A DNA stretch of 64,000 nt from Mycobacterium mantenii (GTDB lineage: Bacteria > Actinomycetota > Actinomycetes > Mycobacteriales > Mycobacteriaceae). Location of the stretch: positions 5,952,001-6,016,000 of the forward strand of contig NZ_AP022590.1 in NCBI RefSeq assembly GCF_010731775.1, in the 5' to 3' direction. Positions 27,968 through 38,865 of this stretch are shown piece after piece. Numbering within the stretch: position 1 is the stretch's first letter; every line of letters starts with the position of its first letter. A model generated the notes under the pieces. It saw nothing but the letters and a program-made list of their open reading frames with translations, had not been told where the DNA came from and ran no database searches. A program made the position numbers and the translations under genes.

Positions 27968-28144
27968 CGGCGCCACTCCTCCTCATCGCTTCGCTCTGCA
28001 TCGTCGCCGGCGCGGTTCATCGGCGCCACTCCTCCTCATCGCTCCGCTCTGCATCGTCGCCGGCGCGGTTCATCGGCGCCACTCCTCCTCATCGCTCCGT
28101 CCCCCGCAAGCGGGTGGTGCCCCCACTGCATCGTCGCCGGCGCG
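27962..28144. repeat. MIRU array (53, 53 and 77 bp) between nuoL and nuoM
   Basis: Three tandem copies of a mycobacterial interspersed repetitive unit: 27962-28014 and 28015-28067 (53 bp each, one mismatch) and 28068-28144 (77 bp). The long copy carries a 24-bp insert with a CCCGCAAGCGGG hairpin. The 77/53 pair of sizes is that described for MIRUs in the M. tuberculosis senX3-regX3 gap. Read on the minus strand, each unit contains GAGGAGGAG, and the last one provides the nuoM ribosome-binding site. Confidence 0.92.
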
Positions 28145-28146
28145 GT

Positions 28147-30033
28147 TCACCACAGTTTCACCGCCAGGATCAGCGCGACCACCAGCACCGCGCCCGTCAG
28201 CATTGACAATGCGTAGTTGCGGGCGAAGCCGGTTTGCAGCCCCCGCAGTCGATTTGACGTCGAACTCACCAGTGCCGCCAGCGCGTTGACCGAGCCGTCG
28301 ACACCCGCGTTGTCGACGTCGACGAGCGCGTGAGTCAGTTGCGCGCCGGGGCGCATGAACACCTCTTCGTTGAAGGCATCGCCGTAGAGGTCCTTGCGCA
28401 CCGCCGTCGTCAACGCCGACACGGACAGCGGCGCCACCCGCGGGATCGGTGTCTTCGCGTACAACCGGTAGGCCACCGCGATGCCGATCACGACGACACC
28501 CAGCGCCAGCGCGGAGCTGACCCAGACCGGGTACGCGTGGGTGACCTCTTCGTGCTTACCGACGACCGGTTCGAGCCAGCGCTGCAGGGTGCCGCCCACC
28601 GCCAGCAGGCCACCGGAGAACACCGAGCCGACGGCCAGCAGGATCATCGGCCACGTCATCAGCGCGGGTGCCTCGTGCGGGTGGGCGCTGGGCGCCCAGC
28701 GCTTCTTGCCGAAGAACGTCATCAGCATCACACGTGTCATGTAGAACGCGGTGACGCCGGCACCCAGCAGCGCGGCGCCACCCAGCAGGTAACCCTGGAT
28801 GCCACCCGAGGCCAGCGCGGCCTCGATGATGGCGTCCTTGGAGAAGTAGCCCGCGAAGGGCGGCACGCCGATGATCGCCAGGTATCCCAGGCCGAAGGTG
28901 ACGAACGTGATGGGCAGCGCCGCGCGCAGGCCGCCGTAGCGGCGCATGTCCTGCTCTTCGTGCATCGCGTGAATCACCGCGCCGGAGCCGAGGAACAGCC
29001 CGGCCTTGAAGAAGCCGTGGGTGAGCAGGTGCATGATCGCGAACGCGTAGCCGGCCGGGCCGAGGCCGGCGGCCAGCACCATGTAGCCGATCTGGCTCAT
29101 CGTCGATGCGGCCAGCGCCCGCTTGATGTCGTCCTTGGCGCAGCCGATGAACGCTCCGAGCAGCAGCGTGACCGCACCCACGACGACCACGGCCAGTCGC
29201 GCATCGGCGGACAGGTTGTACAGCGGGTTGGACCGCACGATCAGATACACCCCGGCGGTCACCATGGTGGCGGCGTGGATCAGCGCGGACACCGGGGTGG
29301 GGCCCTCCATGGCGTCACCCAGCCAGGCCTGCAGCGGGACTTGTGCGGACTTGGCGCAGGCGCCCAGCAGCAGCAGCAATCCCATCGCGGTCAGCGCGCC
29401 GTGACCGGCCGCGGGCGCACCGGCGAAGACCCCGGCATAGGACAGGGTGCCGAAAGTGCTGAACATCAAGAACATTCCCAGGGCCAACCCTGCGTCGCCG
29501 ACCCGGTTCATCACGAACGCCTTCTTGGCCGCGGTGGCCGCCGTCGGCTTGTGGTACCAGAATCCGATCAGCAGGTAGGACGCCAGGCCCACGCCTTCCC
29601 AGCCGACGTAGAGCACCACGTAGTTGTCGGCGACGACCAGCAGCAGCATCGAGGCCAGAAACAGGTTGAGGTAGCCGAAAAACCTTCGGCGGTCCGGGTC
29701 TTCGGCCATGTAGGCGACCGAATAGATGTGGATCAGCGACCCGACCCCGGTGATCAGGAGCACGAAACACACCGACAGCTGGTCGATCTGTAGCCCGAGA
29801 TCCACCTGGAGCTGGCCGACGGGGATCCAGCTGAACACCTTCTGATGGATGACGCGGTCGTCGGCGGCGCGGCTCAGCAGCTCGTTGAGCAGGCTCAGGC
29901 CCACCCCGAACGCCGCGAGGGCGGTTGCGCAGCCCAGCCAATGCCCCCACCGGTCGGTGCGTCGGCCGCCGAACAGCAGGACTGCGGCGCCCGCCAATGG
30001 CAGCGCCACCAGCAGCGGAGTGTATTGAGTCAT
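28147..30033 (-). CDS. nuoL: NADH-quinone oxidoreductase subunit L
   Basis: Largest antiporter-like subunit of complex I, 628 residues, the distal proton pump with the long lateral helix. Seen: [19 protein letters not shown] (essential Glu), [20 protein letters not shown] with the pump Lys, [19 protein letters not shown], the [20 protein letters not shown] block and [20 protein letters not shown]. The C-terminal part holds the lateral helix and anchor. The ATG at 30033 is 10 bp after nuoK. Its stop (TGA at 28149-28147) touches the MIRU array, which separates it from nuoM. Confidence 0.97.
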   Translation of the reverse strand: MTQYTPLLVALPLAGAAVLLFGGRRTDRWGHWLGCATALAAFGVGLSLLNELLSRAADDRVIHQKVFSWIPVGQLQVDLGLQIDQLSVCFVLLITGVGSLIHIYSVAYMAEDPDRRRFFGYLNLFLASMLLLVVADNYVVLYVGWEGVGLASYLLIGFWYHKPTAATAAKKAFVMNRVGDAGLALGMFLMFSTFGTLSYAGVFAGAPAAGHGALTAMGLLLLLGACAKSAQVPLQAWLGDAMEGPTPVSALIHAATMVTAGVYLIVRSNPLYNLSADARLAVVVVGAVTLLLGAFIGCAKDDIKRALAASTMSQIGYMVLAAGLGPAGYAFAIMHLLTHGFFKAGLFLGSGAVIHAMHEEQDMRRYGGLRAALPITFVTFGLGYLAIIGVPPFAGYFSKDAIIEAALASGGIQGYLLGGAALLGAGVTAFYMTRVMLMTFFGKKRWAPSAHPHEAPALMTWPMILLAVGSVFSGGLLAVGGTLQRWLEPVVGKHEEVTHAYPVWVSSALALGVVVIGIAVAYRLYAKTPIPRVAPLSVSALTTAVRKDLYGDAFNEEVFMRPGAQLTHALVDVDNAGVDGSVNALAALVSSTSNRLRGLQTGFARNYALSMLTGAVLVVALILAVKLW

Positions 30034-30043
30034 GTTGGCGTCG

Positions 30044-30343
30044 TCAGCCCTTGAGTAGATTCGCGTCGTCGACGGACGCCGATTTACGGGTACGGAAGAT
30101 GGTCATGATGATGGCCAGGCCGATGACCACCTCGCAGGCGGCGACCACCATCGTGAAGAACGCGATCATCTGCCCGTCCAGGTGGCCGTGCATCCGCGCG
30201 AACGTGACGAACGCCAGGTTGACCGCGTTGAGCATCAGCTCGACGCACATGAACATCACGATGGCGTTGCGGCGCAACAACACACCGGAGGCCCCGATGG
30301 TGAACAGCAGCGCCGAAAGGTACAGGTAATTGGCCGGATTCAC
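30044..30343 (-). CDS. nuoK: NADH-quinone oxidoreductase subunit K
   Basis: A 99-residue complex I membrane subunit with three helices: [37 protein letters not shown] with the conserved Glu used in proton transfer, and [19 protein letters not shown] with the second Glu. The GTG at 30343 shares bases with the nuoJ stop (GTGA). Longer frames upstream are shadows of nuoJ. Length is as expected for NuoK (about 100 residues). Confidence 0.97.
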   Translation of the reverse strand: MNPANYLYLSALLFTIGASGVLLRRNAIVMFMCVELMLNAVNLAFVTFARMHGHLDGQMIAFFTMVVAACEVVIGLAIIMTIFRTRKSASVDDANLLKG

Positions 30344-31158
30344 GACGTACCGCCTTGGGAGAGACTCGGGCTCGGCTCGGGGGACGGGGTCTTCTTGCCG
30401 TCGGCGCCGCGGCTTTGCAGCATCGGCGACACCGAAAGCTTCGAGTACGAACCGTCCGGCAGCAGCGCGGCCACGTCGACGGCGTTGTGGCGCGCGTAGA
30501 CGCCGGGGCTGGGCATCGGGGTCGGGTGCCCGCCCGCCCGGAACCGCTCCTGGGAGAGCTCGCGCTGCGTCTTGCGGCGCTCGAACCGCTCGCGGTGCGC
30601 CAGCACCATCGCGCCGACGGCCGCGGTGATCAGCAGCGCGCTGGTCAGCTCGAACGCCCACAGATAACGCGAAAAGATCAGCGCCGCAAGCCCTTCCACA
30701 TTGCCGTTGGCGTTCGCGGTGGTCAGGCCGGCGAAGCCGCCGGTGCTCAGGTTGCCGATGGCGGCGATCAGCAGGATGCCGAACCCGATACCGGCCGTCA
30801 CCCCGGCGATGCGCTGGCCGCGCAGCGTCTCCTTGAGCGATTCCGCCGAGTCCACACCGATGAGCATCAGCACGAACAAGAACAGCATCATCACCGCGCC
30901 GGTGTAGACCACGACCTGCACCACGCCCAAGAACAGCGCGTCCTGGATCATGTAGAAGACCGCCAGGATGATCATGGTCATCGCCAAGAACATCGCCGAG
31001 TACACGGCGTTCACGGCGGTTACCACCCCGATCGCGCCGATCACGGCCACGACGCCCAGCACCCAGAAGGCGACCGCTTCGCCGGTGGAGGTGCGGACGA
31101 TGGTGTCCTGAGTGAAACTGGACGCCACGGCAATGGCGTGGCCGGTCAACCCAATCAC
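30340..31158 (-). CDS. nuoJ: NADH-quinone oxidoreductase subunit J
   Basis: Complex I membrane subunit, 272 residues. The five-helix core includes [20 protein letters not shown] and [19 protein letters not shown], with the pi-bulge region that drives conformational change. After the last helix ([18 protein letters not shown]) comes a soluble tail of about 80 residues ending in a Pro/Ser-rich stretch, longer than in E. coli NuoJ (184 residues) but usual for actinobacteria. The GTG start overlaps the nuoI stop, and its stop overlaps nuoK (GTGA at both ends). Confidence 0.96.
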   Translation of the reverse strand: MIGLTGHAIAVASSFTQDTIVRTSTGEAVAFWVLGVVAVIGAIGVVTAVNAVYSAMFLAMTMIILAVFYMIQDALFLGVVQVVVYTGAVMMLFLFVLMLIGVDSAESLKETLRGQRIAGVTAGIGFGILLIAAIGNLSTGGFAGLTTANANGNVEGLAALIFSRYLWAFELTSALLITAAVGAMVLAHRERFERRKTQRELSQERFRAGGHPTPMPSPGVYARHNAVDVAALLPDGSYSKLSVSPMLQSRGADGKKTPSPEPSPSLSQGGTS

Positions 31159-31700
31159 CGGGAATCTCCGGCCTGCTGAATTTCCCGCAACCCGTGTGCG
31201 GTCACGTTGCCCTGGTAGTAATCCTTGTCGGTGGCGCCGGCGGTCCTGGGGTGCGGCGGCGCGAGCATGTCTTGCAATAGCGGCGCCAGCAGCCGGTCCT
31301 TCTCGTAGATCAGGTCGGCACGGTTGTCGTCGGCCATCTCGTAGTCATTGGTCATGGTCAGCGCGCGGGTCGGGCAGGCCTCGATGCACAGGCCGCAGCC
31401 GATGCACCGCAGGTAGTTGATCTGGTAGACCCGGCCGTAGCGTTCCCCGGGCGAATACCTGAGCTCCTCGGTGTTGTCCGCGCCCTCGACGTAGATCGCG
31501 TCGGCCGGGCACGCCCACGCGCATAACTCGCAGCCGATGCATTTCTCCAGACCGTCCGGATAGCGGTTGAGTTGATGACGGCCGTGGTAGCGCGGCATGA
31601 CGGGGCCCGGCTTTTCCGGATACTCCTCGGTGACGTTCTTTTTGAACATCGATCCGAATGTCACGCCGAATCCGGCTATGGCGTCCAAGAATTTAGCCAC
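31155..31700 (-). CDS. nuoI: NADH-quinone oxidoreductase subunit I (two 4Fe-4S clusters)
   Basis: A 181-residue ferredoxin-like subunit of the peripheral arm of complex I. Two 4Fe-4S motifs are intact, [12 protein letters not shown] near residue 50 and [12 protein letters not shown] near residue 95, holding clusters N6a and N6b that pass electrons to NuoB. Start GTG at 31700 overlaps the nuoH stop by 8 bp; the stop forms GTGA with nuoJ. Length matches the family. Confidence 0.97.
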   Translation of the reverse strand: MAKFLDAIAGFGVTFGSMFKKNVTEEYPEKPGPVMPRYHGRHQLNRYPDGLEKCIGCELCAWACPADAIYVEGADNTEELRYSPGERYGRVYQINYLRCIGCGLCIEACPTRALTMTNDYEMADDNRADLIYEKDRLLAPLLQDMLAPPHPRTAGATDKDYYQGNVTAHGLREIQQAGDSR

Positions 31701-32976
31701 GTGCTTTCTCCTTGCTCGCGGCCGCCAGCGATTTCTGGGATGCCGCTGGCAGCGGCGGTGTCGGGAATACCGGAGTGGAGCCTGGTGCGGCCGGAAGCTT
31801 CTTCGCCTCGCGGCGCAGCTGTTTCTCCAGCGCGCGAATACCCGGCGCGCTAAACGGCTTTCGCAACAAAAGTACGATCGCCGTGGCGAATACGACGCTG
31901 CTGACCACCAGAATCGGGGTCCAGTACTGATAGCCCTGGTTGCGCAGCGTGCGAATCACGGCGGCGATCAGCACCCAGACCAGCGACGCCGGGATCAGCA
32001 GCTTCCAGCCCAGCCCCATGAACTGGTCGTAGCGCAGCCGGGGCAGCGAGGCCCGCAACCAGAAGTAGATGAACAGGAAGGTCCACATCTTCGCGGTGAA
32101 CCACAGCACCGGCCACCAGCCGGTGTTGGCGCCGGCCCACATGTTCAGTGGCCACGGCGCGTGCCAGCCACCGAAGAACAGGACGGTGGCCAGCGACGAA
32201 ACCGTCATCATGTTGACGTACTCGGCCAGCATGAACATCGCGAACTTCAGCGACGAGTACTCGGTGTGGAACCCCGCGACCAGCTCACCCTCGGCCTCGG
32301 GCAAATCGAAAGGTGCCCGGTTGGTTTCGCCGACCATCGAGATGAGGTAGATCACGAACGACGGCAGCAGCAGGAACACGTACCAGACCCGGTCCTGCGC
32401 GGCGACGATCTGCGACGTCGACATCGACCCCGCGTAGAGGAAGACCGCCGCGAACGACAACCCCATCGCCACCTCGTAGGAGATGACCTGGGCGGTGGAG
32501 CGCACCCCGCCCAGCAGCGGATAGGTGGACCCGGAAGCCCAGCCGCCCAGCACGATTCCGTACACGCCGATCGCCGACAGCCCCAGGATGAAAAGCACCG
32601 CGACCGGCAGGTCGGTCAGCTGCAGCGGTGTGCGGTGGCCGAACACCGACACCACCGGACCGAACGGGATGAACGCGAAGGCGGTGAACGCGGGGATCGT
32701 GGAGATGACCGGCGCGGCGAAGTAGACGAACTTGTCGACCCCGCCCGGGGTGATGGTTTCCTTGAGCGCCAACTTGATTCCGTCGGCCAGGCTCTGCAGG
32801 ACGCCCCACGGCCCGGCGCGGTTGGGCCCGGGCCGCAGCTGCATCCAGCCGAGGATCTTGCGTTCGAGCAGAATGGCCACCAGCACGTTCAACATGAGGA
32901 ATACGAAGATCGCCAGCGCCTTGCCCAGCACCAGCCACCATGTGTCGTGCCCGAATGCGGTCAGCGACGTCGTCAT
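31693..32976 (-). CDS. nuoH: NADH-quinone oxidoreductase subunit H
   Basis: A 427-residue membrane subunit that forms part of the quinone channel and couples to the first proton path. Typical motifs: [34 protein letters not shown], and the conserved acidic loop [20 protein letters not shown]. Eight helices are expected. A C-terminal tail of about 70 residues (basic, then Pro/Ala-rich) extends beyond the E. coli length, as in other mycobacteria. The ATG at 32976 overlaps the nuoG stop (ATGA); the upstream open frame to 33063 is nuoG shadow. Confidence 0.97.
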   Translation of the reverse strand: MTTSLTAFGHDTWWLVLGKALAIFVFLMLNVLVAILLERKILGWMQLRPGPNRAGPWGVLQSLADGIKLALKETITPGGVDKFVYFAAPVISTIPAFTAFAFIPFGPVVSVFGHRTPLQLTDLPVAVLFILGLSAIGVYGIVLGGWASGSTYPLLGGVRSTAQVISYEVAMGLSFAAVFLYAGSMSTSQIVAAQDRVWYVFLLLPSFVIYLISMVGETNRAPFDLPEAEGELVAGFHTEYSSLKFAMFMLAEYVNMMTVSSLATVLFFGGWHAPWPLNMWAGANTGWWPVLWFTAKMWTFLFIYFWLRASLPRLRYDQFMGLGWKLLIPASLVWVLIAAVIRTLRNQGYQYWTPILVVSSVVFATAIVLLLRKPFSAPGIRALEKQLRREAKKLPAAPGSTPVFPTPPLPAASQKSLAAASKEKARG

Positions 32977-35387
32977 GAACCCACTCCGATTTTCACCGTG
33001 CTGCCAAGGGATACGCCGAGTCGGCGGTGCACCGCCGAGCCGGACGAATTCACCGGGAGCCACACCACCCGGTCGGGCATGTCGGTGATCACCAGCGGCA
33101 GGCTGATGGATCCGTGCGACGTGCTGACCGTGACCGCGTCGCCGTCGGCCGCGCCGATTTCGGCGGCCGTATCCGCGGACAGCCGGGCGACCGGCTTGCG
33201 CGCGGTGCCCGCCAAATGTGGCTCGCCATCCTGCATTCGGGCGTTGTCCAGCAGCATCCGCCAGCCCGCCAACACCGCCTCACCCGCGGCGGGCTGGGCG
33301 GGCTCCGGCGCCGCGACGTCCGGGTTCGCGGCGCGCTTGCCGTCCCAGTGCCGCAGCGCGTTCAGTTCTTCGCGGGCCGTGTTGACGGTGGACATGCCCA
33401 GATAGACGCCCATCTCGTCGGCCAGCGTGTCCAGCACCTGATGGTCGGACTGGCTGGCTTCCTGGGTGTTCCGCAGCGCCGCCTCGAACGGCCGGAAGCG
33501 ACCCTCCCAGTTGACGAAAGCACCGGCCTTCTGCGCCGTCGGCGCGACCGGAAAGACGACGTCGGCGCGTTCGGTGACGGCGCTGTGCCGCAGCTCCAGG
33601 CTGACCACGAAGCCGACGCCGTCCAGCGCCGCCAGCACCGCTTGCGGGTCGGTGAAGTCGTCGGGCTCGACACCGCCGACCAGCAGCGCGCCCAGCGTGC
33701 CGTCGGAGGCGGCGGCCAGGATTGCGTCGACGTCACGTCCACTGCCGGAAGGCAATTCGGACACGTTCCACGCCTGTGCGACCTGCGCCCGGGCGTTCTC
33801 GTCGTCGACCGGGCGGCCACCGGGCAGCAGCCCCGGCAGCGCGCCGGCCTCCAGCGCGCCCCGCTCACCGGCGCGGCGCGGCACCCAGGCCAGGCGGGCG
33901 CCGGTGGTGTCGGCGAGCCGCGCCGCGGCGGACAGGGCGCCCGGCACCGTGGCCAGGCGTTCGCCCAACATGATGACCGCGCCGGCGGTGGAGAGCAGGT
34001 CACCCACCTCGCCGGTGGCCAAGCCGTCGAGCGCCGAAGCCTCGGCGCCGGGAACGGTTTTGATCAGCCGCCCGGACATCTTGGTCAGCGCGCGGGTGGC
34101 GAACGGCGCGATCGCGTACACCGGCACCCCGTGCTTGCGGGCCGCCTTGCGCAACCGCAAGAACACGATCGGCGACTCGTCTTCGGGCTCGAATCCGGCC
34201 AGCACGACCACGGGGGCCGATTCCAGATCCGAGTAGCTGACGGTGATCGGCTTGCCGGCGATGCGGGCGGCCAGGAAGTCGGCCTCCTCGGCCGAGCTCG
34301 GCCGGGCGCGGAAGTCGATGTCGTTGCTGTCCAGCACGATTCGCGCGAACTTGGAGTAGGCGTAGGCATCCTCGAGAGTCGCCCGGCCGCCGACCAGCAC
34401 ACCGGTGCGGCCACGCGCCGCCTCGAGGCCCCTCGTCGCGACGGCGATCGCGTGCGACCACGAGGCCGGCTGCAGGGTGCCGTCGGCGTCGCGGATCAGG
34501 GGAGTGGCGATGACATCGGCCTGGGTCGCGTAGGTGAACGCCCAGCGGCCCTTGTCGCAGTTCCACTCCTCGTTGACTTCGGGATCGTCGCCGGCCAGCC
34601 GGCGCAGCACCCTGCCGCGGCGGTGGTCCGTGCGCTGTGCGCACCCCGAAGCGCAGTGCTCGCAGACGCTGGGGCTGGAAACCAAGTCGAACGGGCGGGC
34701 CCGGAACCGGTATGAGCTCCCGGTCAGCGCGCCCACCGGGCAGATCTGCACGCTGTTGCCCGAGAAATACGAATCGAACGGTTCGTTGGCGTAGATGCCG
34801 ACCTGCTGCAGGGCGCCCCGTTCCTGCATGTCGATGAAGGGGTCGCCGGCGATCTGCTCGGAGAACCGGGTGCAGCGCGCACACAGGATGCAGCGCTCCC
34901 GGTCCAGCAGGACCTGCGACGAGATGTTGATCGGCTTGGCGAAGGTGCGCTTGACGTCTTCGAAGCGAGAATCGGCGCGCCCGTTGGACATCGCCTGGTT
35001 CTGCAGCGGGCATTCGCCGCCCTTGTCGCACATCGGGCAGTCCAGCGGGTGGTTAATCAGCAGCAGTTCCATCACGCCGTGCTGGGCCTTGTCGGCGGCC
35101 TCCGACGTGAGCTGGGTGCGCACCACCATGTCGTCGGTTGCGACCGTGGTGCACGAGGCCATCGGCTTCCGCTGGCCTTCGACCTCGACCAGACACTGCC
35201 GGCACGCGCCGACCGGCTCCAGCAGCGGGTGGTCGCAGAACCGCGGGATCTGGATGCCCATCAACTCGGCGGCCCGGATCACCAGAGTTCCCTTGGGAAC
35301 GCTGATCTCGTTGCCGTCGATGGTCAGCGTCACCATGTCCGGCGGACGCACCTCATCGCCGGTCTCGGTTTTGGCCGCCTGGGTCAT
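32973..35387 (-). CDS. nuoG: NADH-quinone oxidoreductase subunit G
   Basis: A 804-residue iron-sulphur subunit of the peripheral arm. N-terminal 2Fe-2S domain: [30 protein letters not shown]. Then the His-Cys3 cluster ([20 protein letters not shown]), the 4Fe-4S set [10 protein letters not shown] with VQICPVGAL, and the extra cluster N7 ligands CEHCASGC and CDKGRW. The C-terminal half is molybdopterin-oxidoreductase-like without a cofactor. ATG 35387 lies just below a MIRU whose GGAGGAG provides the ribosome-binding site 8 bases upstream. The stop overlaps nuoH (ATGA). Confidence 0.97.
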   Translation of the reverse strand: MTQAAKTETGDEVRPPDMVTLTIDGNEISVPKGTLVIRAAELMGIQIPRFCDHPLLEPVGACRQCLVEVEGQRKPMASCTTVATDDMVVRTQLTSEAADKAQHGVMELLLINHPLDCPMCDKGGECPLQNQAMSNGRADSRFEDVKRTFAKPINISSQVLLDRERCILCARCTRFSEQIAGDPFIDMQERGALQQVGIYANEPFDSYFSGNSVQICPVGALTGSSYRFRARPFDLVSSPSVCEHCASGCAQRTDHRRGRVLRRLAGDDPEVNEEWNCDKGRWAFTYATQADVIATPLIRDADGTLQPASWSHAIAVATRGLEAARGRTGVLVGGRATLEDAYAYSKFARIVLDSNDIDFRARPSSAEEADFLAARIAGKPITVSYSDLESAPVVVLAGFEPEDESPIVFLRLRKAARKHGVPVYAIAPFATRALTKMSGRLIKTVPGAEASALDGLATGEVGDLLSTAGAVIMLGERLATVPGALSAAARLADTTGARLAWVPRRAGERGALEAGALPGLLPGGRPVDDENARAQVAQAWNVSELPSGSGRDVDAILAAASDGTLGALLVGGVEPDDFTDPQAVLAALDGVGFVVSLELRHSAVTERADVVFPVAPTAQKAGAFVNWEGRFRPFEAALRNTQEASQSDHQVLDTLADEMGVYLGMSTVNTAREELNALRHWDGKRAANPDVAAPEPAQPAAGEAVLAGWRMLLDNARMQDGEPHLAGTARKPVARLSADTAAEIGAADGDAVTVSTSHGSISLPLVITDMPDRVVWLPVNSSGSAVHRRLGVSLGSTVKIGVGS

Positions 35388-35435
35388 AGGCGCCGCTCCT
35401 CCTCATCGCTTCGCTCTGCATCGTCGCCGTCGCGG
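35383..35435. repeat. MIRU element (53 bp) between nuoF and nuoG
   Basis: One 53-bp unit of the same family as the nuoL-nuoM array, with a few changes. Read leftward it runs from CCGCGACGGCGACGATGCAG to GGAGGAGCGGCGCC and is flanked on both sides by ATGAC, which looks like a target duplication. The downstream copy of ATGAC is the nuoG start. Confidence 0.9.
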
Positions 35436-35447
35436 GTCATAAACGCC

Positions 35448-36788
35448 TCAAGCCTTTCCGTTCGGCGTCAGCATGGAGTCTCGTGGATCGAAGGGGCATC
35501 CGCCGCCCTCGACGTGCGCGACGTATTCGTCGCGGAAGAACTTGATCGACGACATCACCGGGCTGGCGGCGCCATCACCCAAGGCGCAGAACGACTTCCC
35601 CAGGATGGTGTCGGAGATGTCCAGCAGCTTCTGGATGTCCTCGCTGGTGCCCTTGCCCGTTTCCAGCCGCTCGTAGATCTGGTCCAGCCAGAAGGTGCCC
35701 TCGCGGCACGGCGTGCATTTTCCGCACGACTCGTGCTTGTAGAAGTACGTCCAGCGCCGCACGGCACGCACCACGCAGGTGGTCTCGTCGAAGATCTCCA
35801 GCGCCTTGGTGCCCAGCATCGAGCCAACCCCGCCGACACCCTCGTAGTCCAACGGCACGTCGAGGTGCTCGTCGGTCAGCAACGGGGTCGACGATCCGCC
35901 GGGGGTCCAGAACTTGAGCCGATGCCCGGCGCGCACACCACTCGCGTAGGCGAGCAACTCCCGCAACGTGATTCCCAGCGGGGCCTCGTACTGCCCCGGG
36001 CGTGCGACGTGCCCGGACAGCGAATACAGCGTGAAGCCCGGGGACTTCTCACTGCCCATCGAACGGAACCAGTCCACGCCGTTGCCGATGATCGACGGCA
36101 CGCTCGCGATGGTCTCGACGTTGTTGATCACCGTGGGGCAGCCGTACAGCCCGGCCACGGCGGGGAACGGCGGACGCAGCCGCGGCTGGCCGCGGCGGCC
36201 TTCCAGCGAATCCAGCAGCGCGGTTTCCTCACCGCAGATGTAGGCGCCGGCACCGGCGTGCACCACCAGCTCGAGGTCAAAGCCCGAGCCGTTGATGTCG
36301 CGGCCCAAGTAACCGGCTGCGTAGGCCTCGGCCACCGCGTTCTGCAGGCGGCGCAGGACCGGCAGCACCTCCCCGCGCACGTAGATGAACGCGTGACTGG
36401 CCCGGATCGCGTACGCGGCGATGATCACGCCCTCGACGAGGACGTGCGGCGTCGCCAGCATCAGCGGAATGTCTTTGCACGTACCGGGTTCCGACTCGTC
36501 GGCGTTGACCACCAGGTAATGCGGCTTGGCGGCCGCACCCGTGTCGCCCTGCGGGATGAACGACCACTTCGTTCCGGTCGAGAAGCCCGCGCCGCCGCGC
36601 CCGCGCAGCCCGGAATCCTTCACCAACCCGATCACCGCGTCGGGCTCCATCGCCAACGCCTTCTTCATCGCCTCGTAGCCGCCGTGGCGGTGATAGGTGT
36701 CGAGGGTCCAGGATTCGGGATCGTCCCAGAAGCGGCTGATCACCGGAGTCAGCGGCGTTGCCTGCGAAGTGTCGAAAGTCGTTGTCAT
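35448..36788 (-). CDS. nuoF: NADH-quinone oxidoreductase subunit F (NADH and FMN site)
   Basis: A 446-residue subunit that oxidises NADH and passes electrons through FMN to cluster N3. Seen: the FMN/NADH glycine loop GLRGRGGAGFSTGTKW near residue 65, the motif GAGAYICGEETALLDSLEG near 180, and the 4Fe-4S ligands in ESCGKCTPCREGT and FCALGDGAASP. ATG 36788 overlaps the nuoE stop (TAATG). A short gap and one MIRU separate it from nuoG. Confidence 0.98.
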   Translation of the reverse strand: MTTTFDTSQATPLTPVISRFWDDPESWTLDTYHRHGGYEAMKKALAMEPDAVIGLVKDSGLRGRGGAGFSTGTKWSFIPQGDTGAAAKPHYLVVNADESEPGTCKDIPLMLATPHVLVEGVIIAAYAIRASHAFIYVRGEVLPVLRRLQNAVAEAYAAGYLGRDINGSGFDLELVVHAGAGAYICGEETALLDSLEGRRGQPRLRPPFPAVAGLYGCPTVINNVETIASVPSIIGNGVDWFRSMGSEKSPGFTLYSLSGHVARPGQYEAPLGITLRELLAYASGVRAGHRLKFWTPGGSSTPLLTDEHLDVPLDYEGVGGVGSMLGTKALEIFDETTCVVRAVRRWTYFYKHESCGKCTPCREGTFWLDQIYERLETGKGTSEDIQKLLDISDTILGKSFCALGDGAASPVMSSIKFFRDEYVAHVEGGGCPFDPRDSMLTPNGKA

Positions 36789-37543
36789 TACTGGCCTTCC
36801 GGCGCGCTCGGCGCCTCCATGCCGTGCTCCTTGGCTACCTTCAGGCCGGCCAGCGTCGCGGCGCCGGCGCCACCCTGCCCCTGGTCGGGACGCTCGTCAG
36901 GCAGGCCGGCCAGGATGCGCGACGTCTCGCGGAAGACGCACAGCGGAGCGCCGCGGGTGGGCGGCTTGGGCTCGCCGGCGCGCAGCGAGTCGACGAGATC
37001 GCGGGCCGACTCGGGCGTCTGGTTGTCGAAGAACTCCCAGTTCACCATCACCACCGGTGCGTAGTCACAGGCGGCGTTGCATTCGATGTGTTGCAACGTG
37101 ACCGCTCCGTCGGCGGTCGTCTCGTCGTTGCCGACGCCCAGATGTTCCTTCAGGGCGTCGAAGATGGCGTCGCCACCCATGATGGCGCACAACGTGTTTG
37201 TGCAAACACCCACCAGATAGTCGCCGGTGGGGCCGCGGCGATACATGGTGTAGAAGCTCGCCACCGCGGACACCTCGGCACCGGTGAGCCCCAGCTGCTC
37301 ACCGCAGAACTCCAGGCCCGCCGGTGTCAGGTAGGAATCCTGCGATTGCACCAGGTGCAGCAACGGCAACAGCGCCGAGCGCTTGTTGGGGTAGCGGCCA
37401 ATGATCTCCTTGGCGTCGACCTCCAGCCGGGCCCGCACCTCGGGGGGATACGTCTTGGGCGCACCCTCGACGACGAACGCGTTGGGCTCGTCGGGTGGCG
37501 GCCCGAGCCGGATGAAGACCGGCTGTCCCTGCGGGCCGGTCAC
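36788..37543 (-). CDS. nuoE: NADH-quinone oxidoreductase subunit E
   Basis: A 251-residue thioredoxin-like subunit with one 2Fe-2S cluster (N1a). The four ligands are in [12 protein letters not shown] and [12 protein letters not shown]. The last ~60 residues, Pro/Gly/Ala-rich, go beyond the E. coli length and are common in mycobacteria. The GTG start shares bases with the nuoD stop (GTGA) and the stop overlaps nuoF (TAATG). Confidence 0.97.
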   Translation of the reverse strand: MTGPQGQPVFIRLGPPPDEPNAFVVEGAPKTYPPEVRARLEVDAKEIIGRYPNKRSALLPLLHLVQSQDSYLTPAGLEFCGEQLGLTGAEVSAVASFYTMYRRGPTGDYLVGVCTNTLCAIMGGDAIFDALKEHLGVGNDETTADGAVTLQHIECNAACDYAPVVMVNWEFFDNQTPESARDLVDSLRAGEPKPPTRGAPLCVFRETSRILAGLPDERPDQGQGGAGAATLAGLKVAKEHGMEAPSAPEGQ

Positions 37544-38865
37544 CGGTCCACCCCGCCCATGACCGGGTCGATGCTGGCGACCGCGGTGATCAGGTCGGCG
37601 ACCATCCCGCCTTCGCACATCGCCGCCACCGACTGAAGATTGGTGAATGAGGGGTCTCGGTAGTGCACCCGGTAGGGGCGGGTACCGCCGTCGCTGACCA
37701 TGTGCACGCCCAGCTCCCCGCGCGGCGACTCGACCGCGGTGTAGACCTGGCCCGCGGGAACCCTGATGCCCTCGGTGACCAGTTTGAAGTGGTGGATCAA
37801 CGCCTCCATGGAGCCGCCCATGATCTTGGCGATGTGCTCCGGCGAGTTGCCCATGCCGTCGGGGCCCACCTTCAAGTCGGCCGGCCAGGCGATCTTGCGG
37901 TCCTCGACCATGATCGGACCCGGCTTCAGCTTGTCCAGACACTGCTCGACGATCTTGATCGACTCCCACATCTCGTTGACGCGAATCATGTAGCGCCCGT
38001 AAGCATCACACGTGTCTTCGGTGATTACGTCGAATTCGTAGTTTTCGTATCCGCAATACGGTTCGCTCTTGCGCAGATCGTGGGGCAACCCGGTGGCGCG
38101 CAGGATGGGGCCGGTGATGCCCAGCGCCATGCATCCGGTCAGATCCAGATATCCGACGTCCTGGGTGCGGGCCTTCCAGATGGCGTTCTCGTTGAGCAGG
38201 CCGCCCATTTCGCGCAGCACCTGCTTGAGTCCCTTGAGGCCTTCGACGATCTCGGTCTCCACGTTGGGCGGCAGGTCCTGCGCCACGCCCCCGGGGCGGA
38301 CGTAGGCGCTGTTCATCCGGAGACCGGTGATCGATTCGAACAGGGTCAGCACGATCTCGCGTCCCCGGAAACCGACGAACATCGGGGTCATGGCACCCAG
38401 TTCCATGCCGCCGGTGGCCAACGCCACCAGATGCGACGAGATCCGGTTGAGCTCCATCATCATCACCCGGATGACGTTGACCCGCTCCGGTATCTGGTCG
38501 GTGATGCCGAGCAGCTTCTCCACACCCAGGCAGTAGGCCGTCTCGTTGAAAAACGGTGACAGGTAATCCATCCGGGTCACGAACGTGACACCCTGGGTCC
38601 AGTAGCGGTATTCGAGGTTCTTTTCGATGCCGGTGTGCAAATAGCCGATGCCGCAACGGACGTCGGTGACCGTCTCGCCCTCGATTTCCAGGATCAGCCG
38701 CAGCACCCCGTGCGTGGAGGGATGCTGGGGCCCCATGTTGACGACGATGCGTTCGCCGGGATCGGCGCCGCGGGCGGCCTCGACGACCTTGTCCCAGTCC
38801 TGGCCGCCCGCGACCACGAATGTCTCGCCGGCGCCGTCCTGCTTCGATTCGGTGGTAGTGCTCAT
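37540..38865 (-). CDS. nuoD: NADH-quinone oxidoreductase subunit D
   Basis: A 441-residue subunit related to the large subunit of NiFe hydrogenases; it forms the quinone-binding site with NuoB. Seen: [21 protein letters not shown] split by the [11 protein letters not shown] motif, [32 protein letters not shown], and the C-terminal [20 protein letters not shown]. The quinone-site His and Tyr regions are conserved. ATG 38865 overlaps the nuoC stop (TGATG), and the stop overlaps nuoE (GTGA). Confidence 0.97.
   Translation of the reverse strand: MSTTTESKQDGAGETFVVAGGQDWDKVVEAARGADPGERIVVNMGPQHPSTHGVLRLILEIEGETVTDVRCGIGYLHTGIEKNLEYRYWTQGVTFVTRMDYLSPFFNETAYCLGVEKLLGITDQIPERVNVIRVMMMELNRISSHLVALATGGMELGAMTPMFVGFRGREIVLTLFESITGLRMNSAYVRPGGVAQDLPPNVETEIVEGLKGLKQVLREMGGLLNENAIWKARTQDVGYLDLTGCMALGITGPILRATGLPHDLRKSEPYCGYENYEFDVITEDTCDAYGRYMIRVNEMWESIKIVEQCLDKLKPGPIMVEDRKIAWPADLKVGPDGMGNSPEHIAKIMGGSMEALIHHFKLVTEGIRVPAGQVYTAVESPRGELGVHMVSDGGTRPYRVHYRDPSFTNLQSVAAMCEGGMVADLITAVASIDPVMGGVDR

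Noticed and set aside
27962..28144. CRISPR array
   Set aside because: The repeats are directly adjacent with no unique spacers, and the units match MIRU elements found again at two other gene junctions.
28330..37064. Long open frames on the plus strand across nuoL-nuoE (for example 28330-29793, 31597-33405, 33027-34715, 35049-37064)
   Set aside because: They are antisense shadows of the nuo genes caused by high GC and few stops; they are rich in Arg, His, Gln and Gly, have no domains, and the opposite strand encodes unmistakable complex I subunits.
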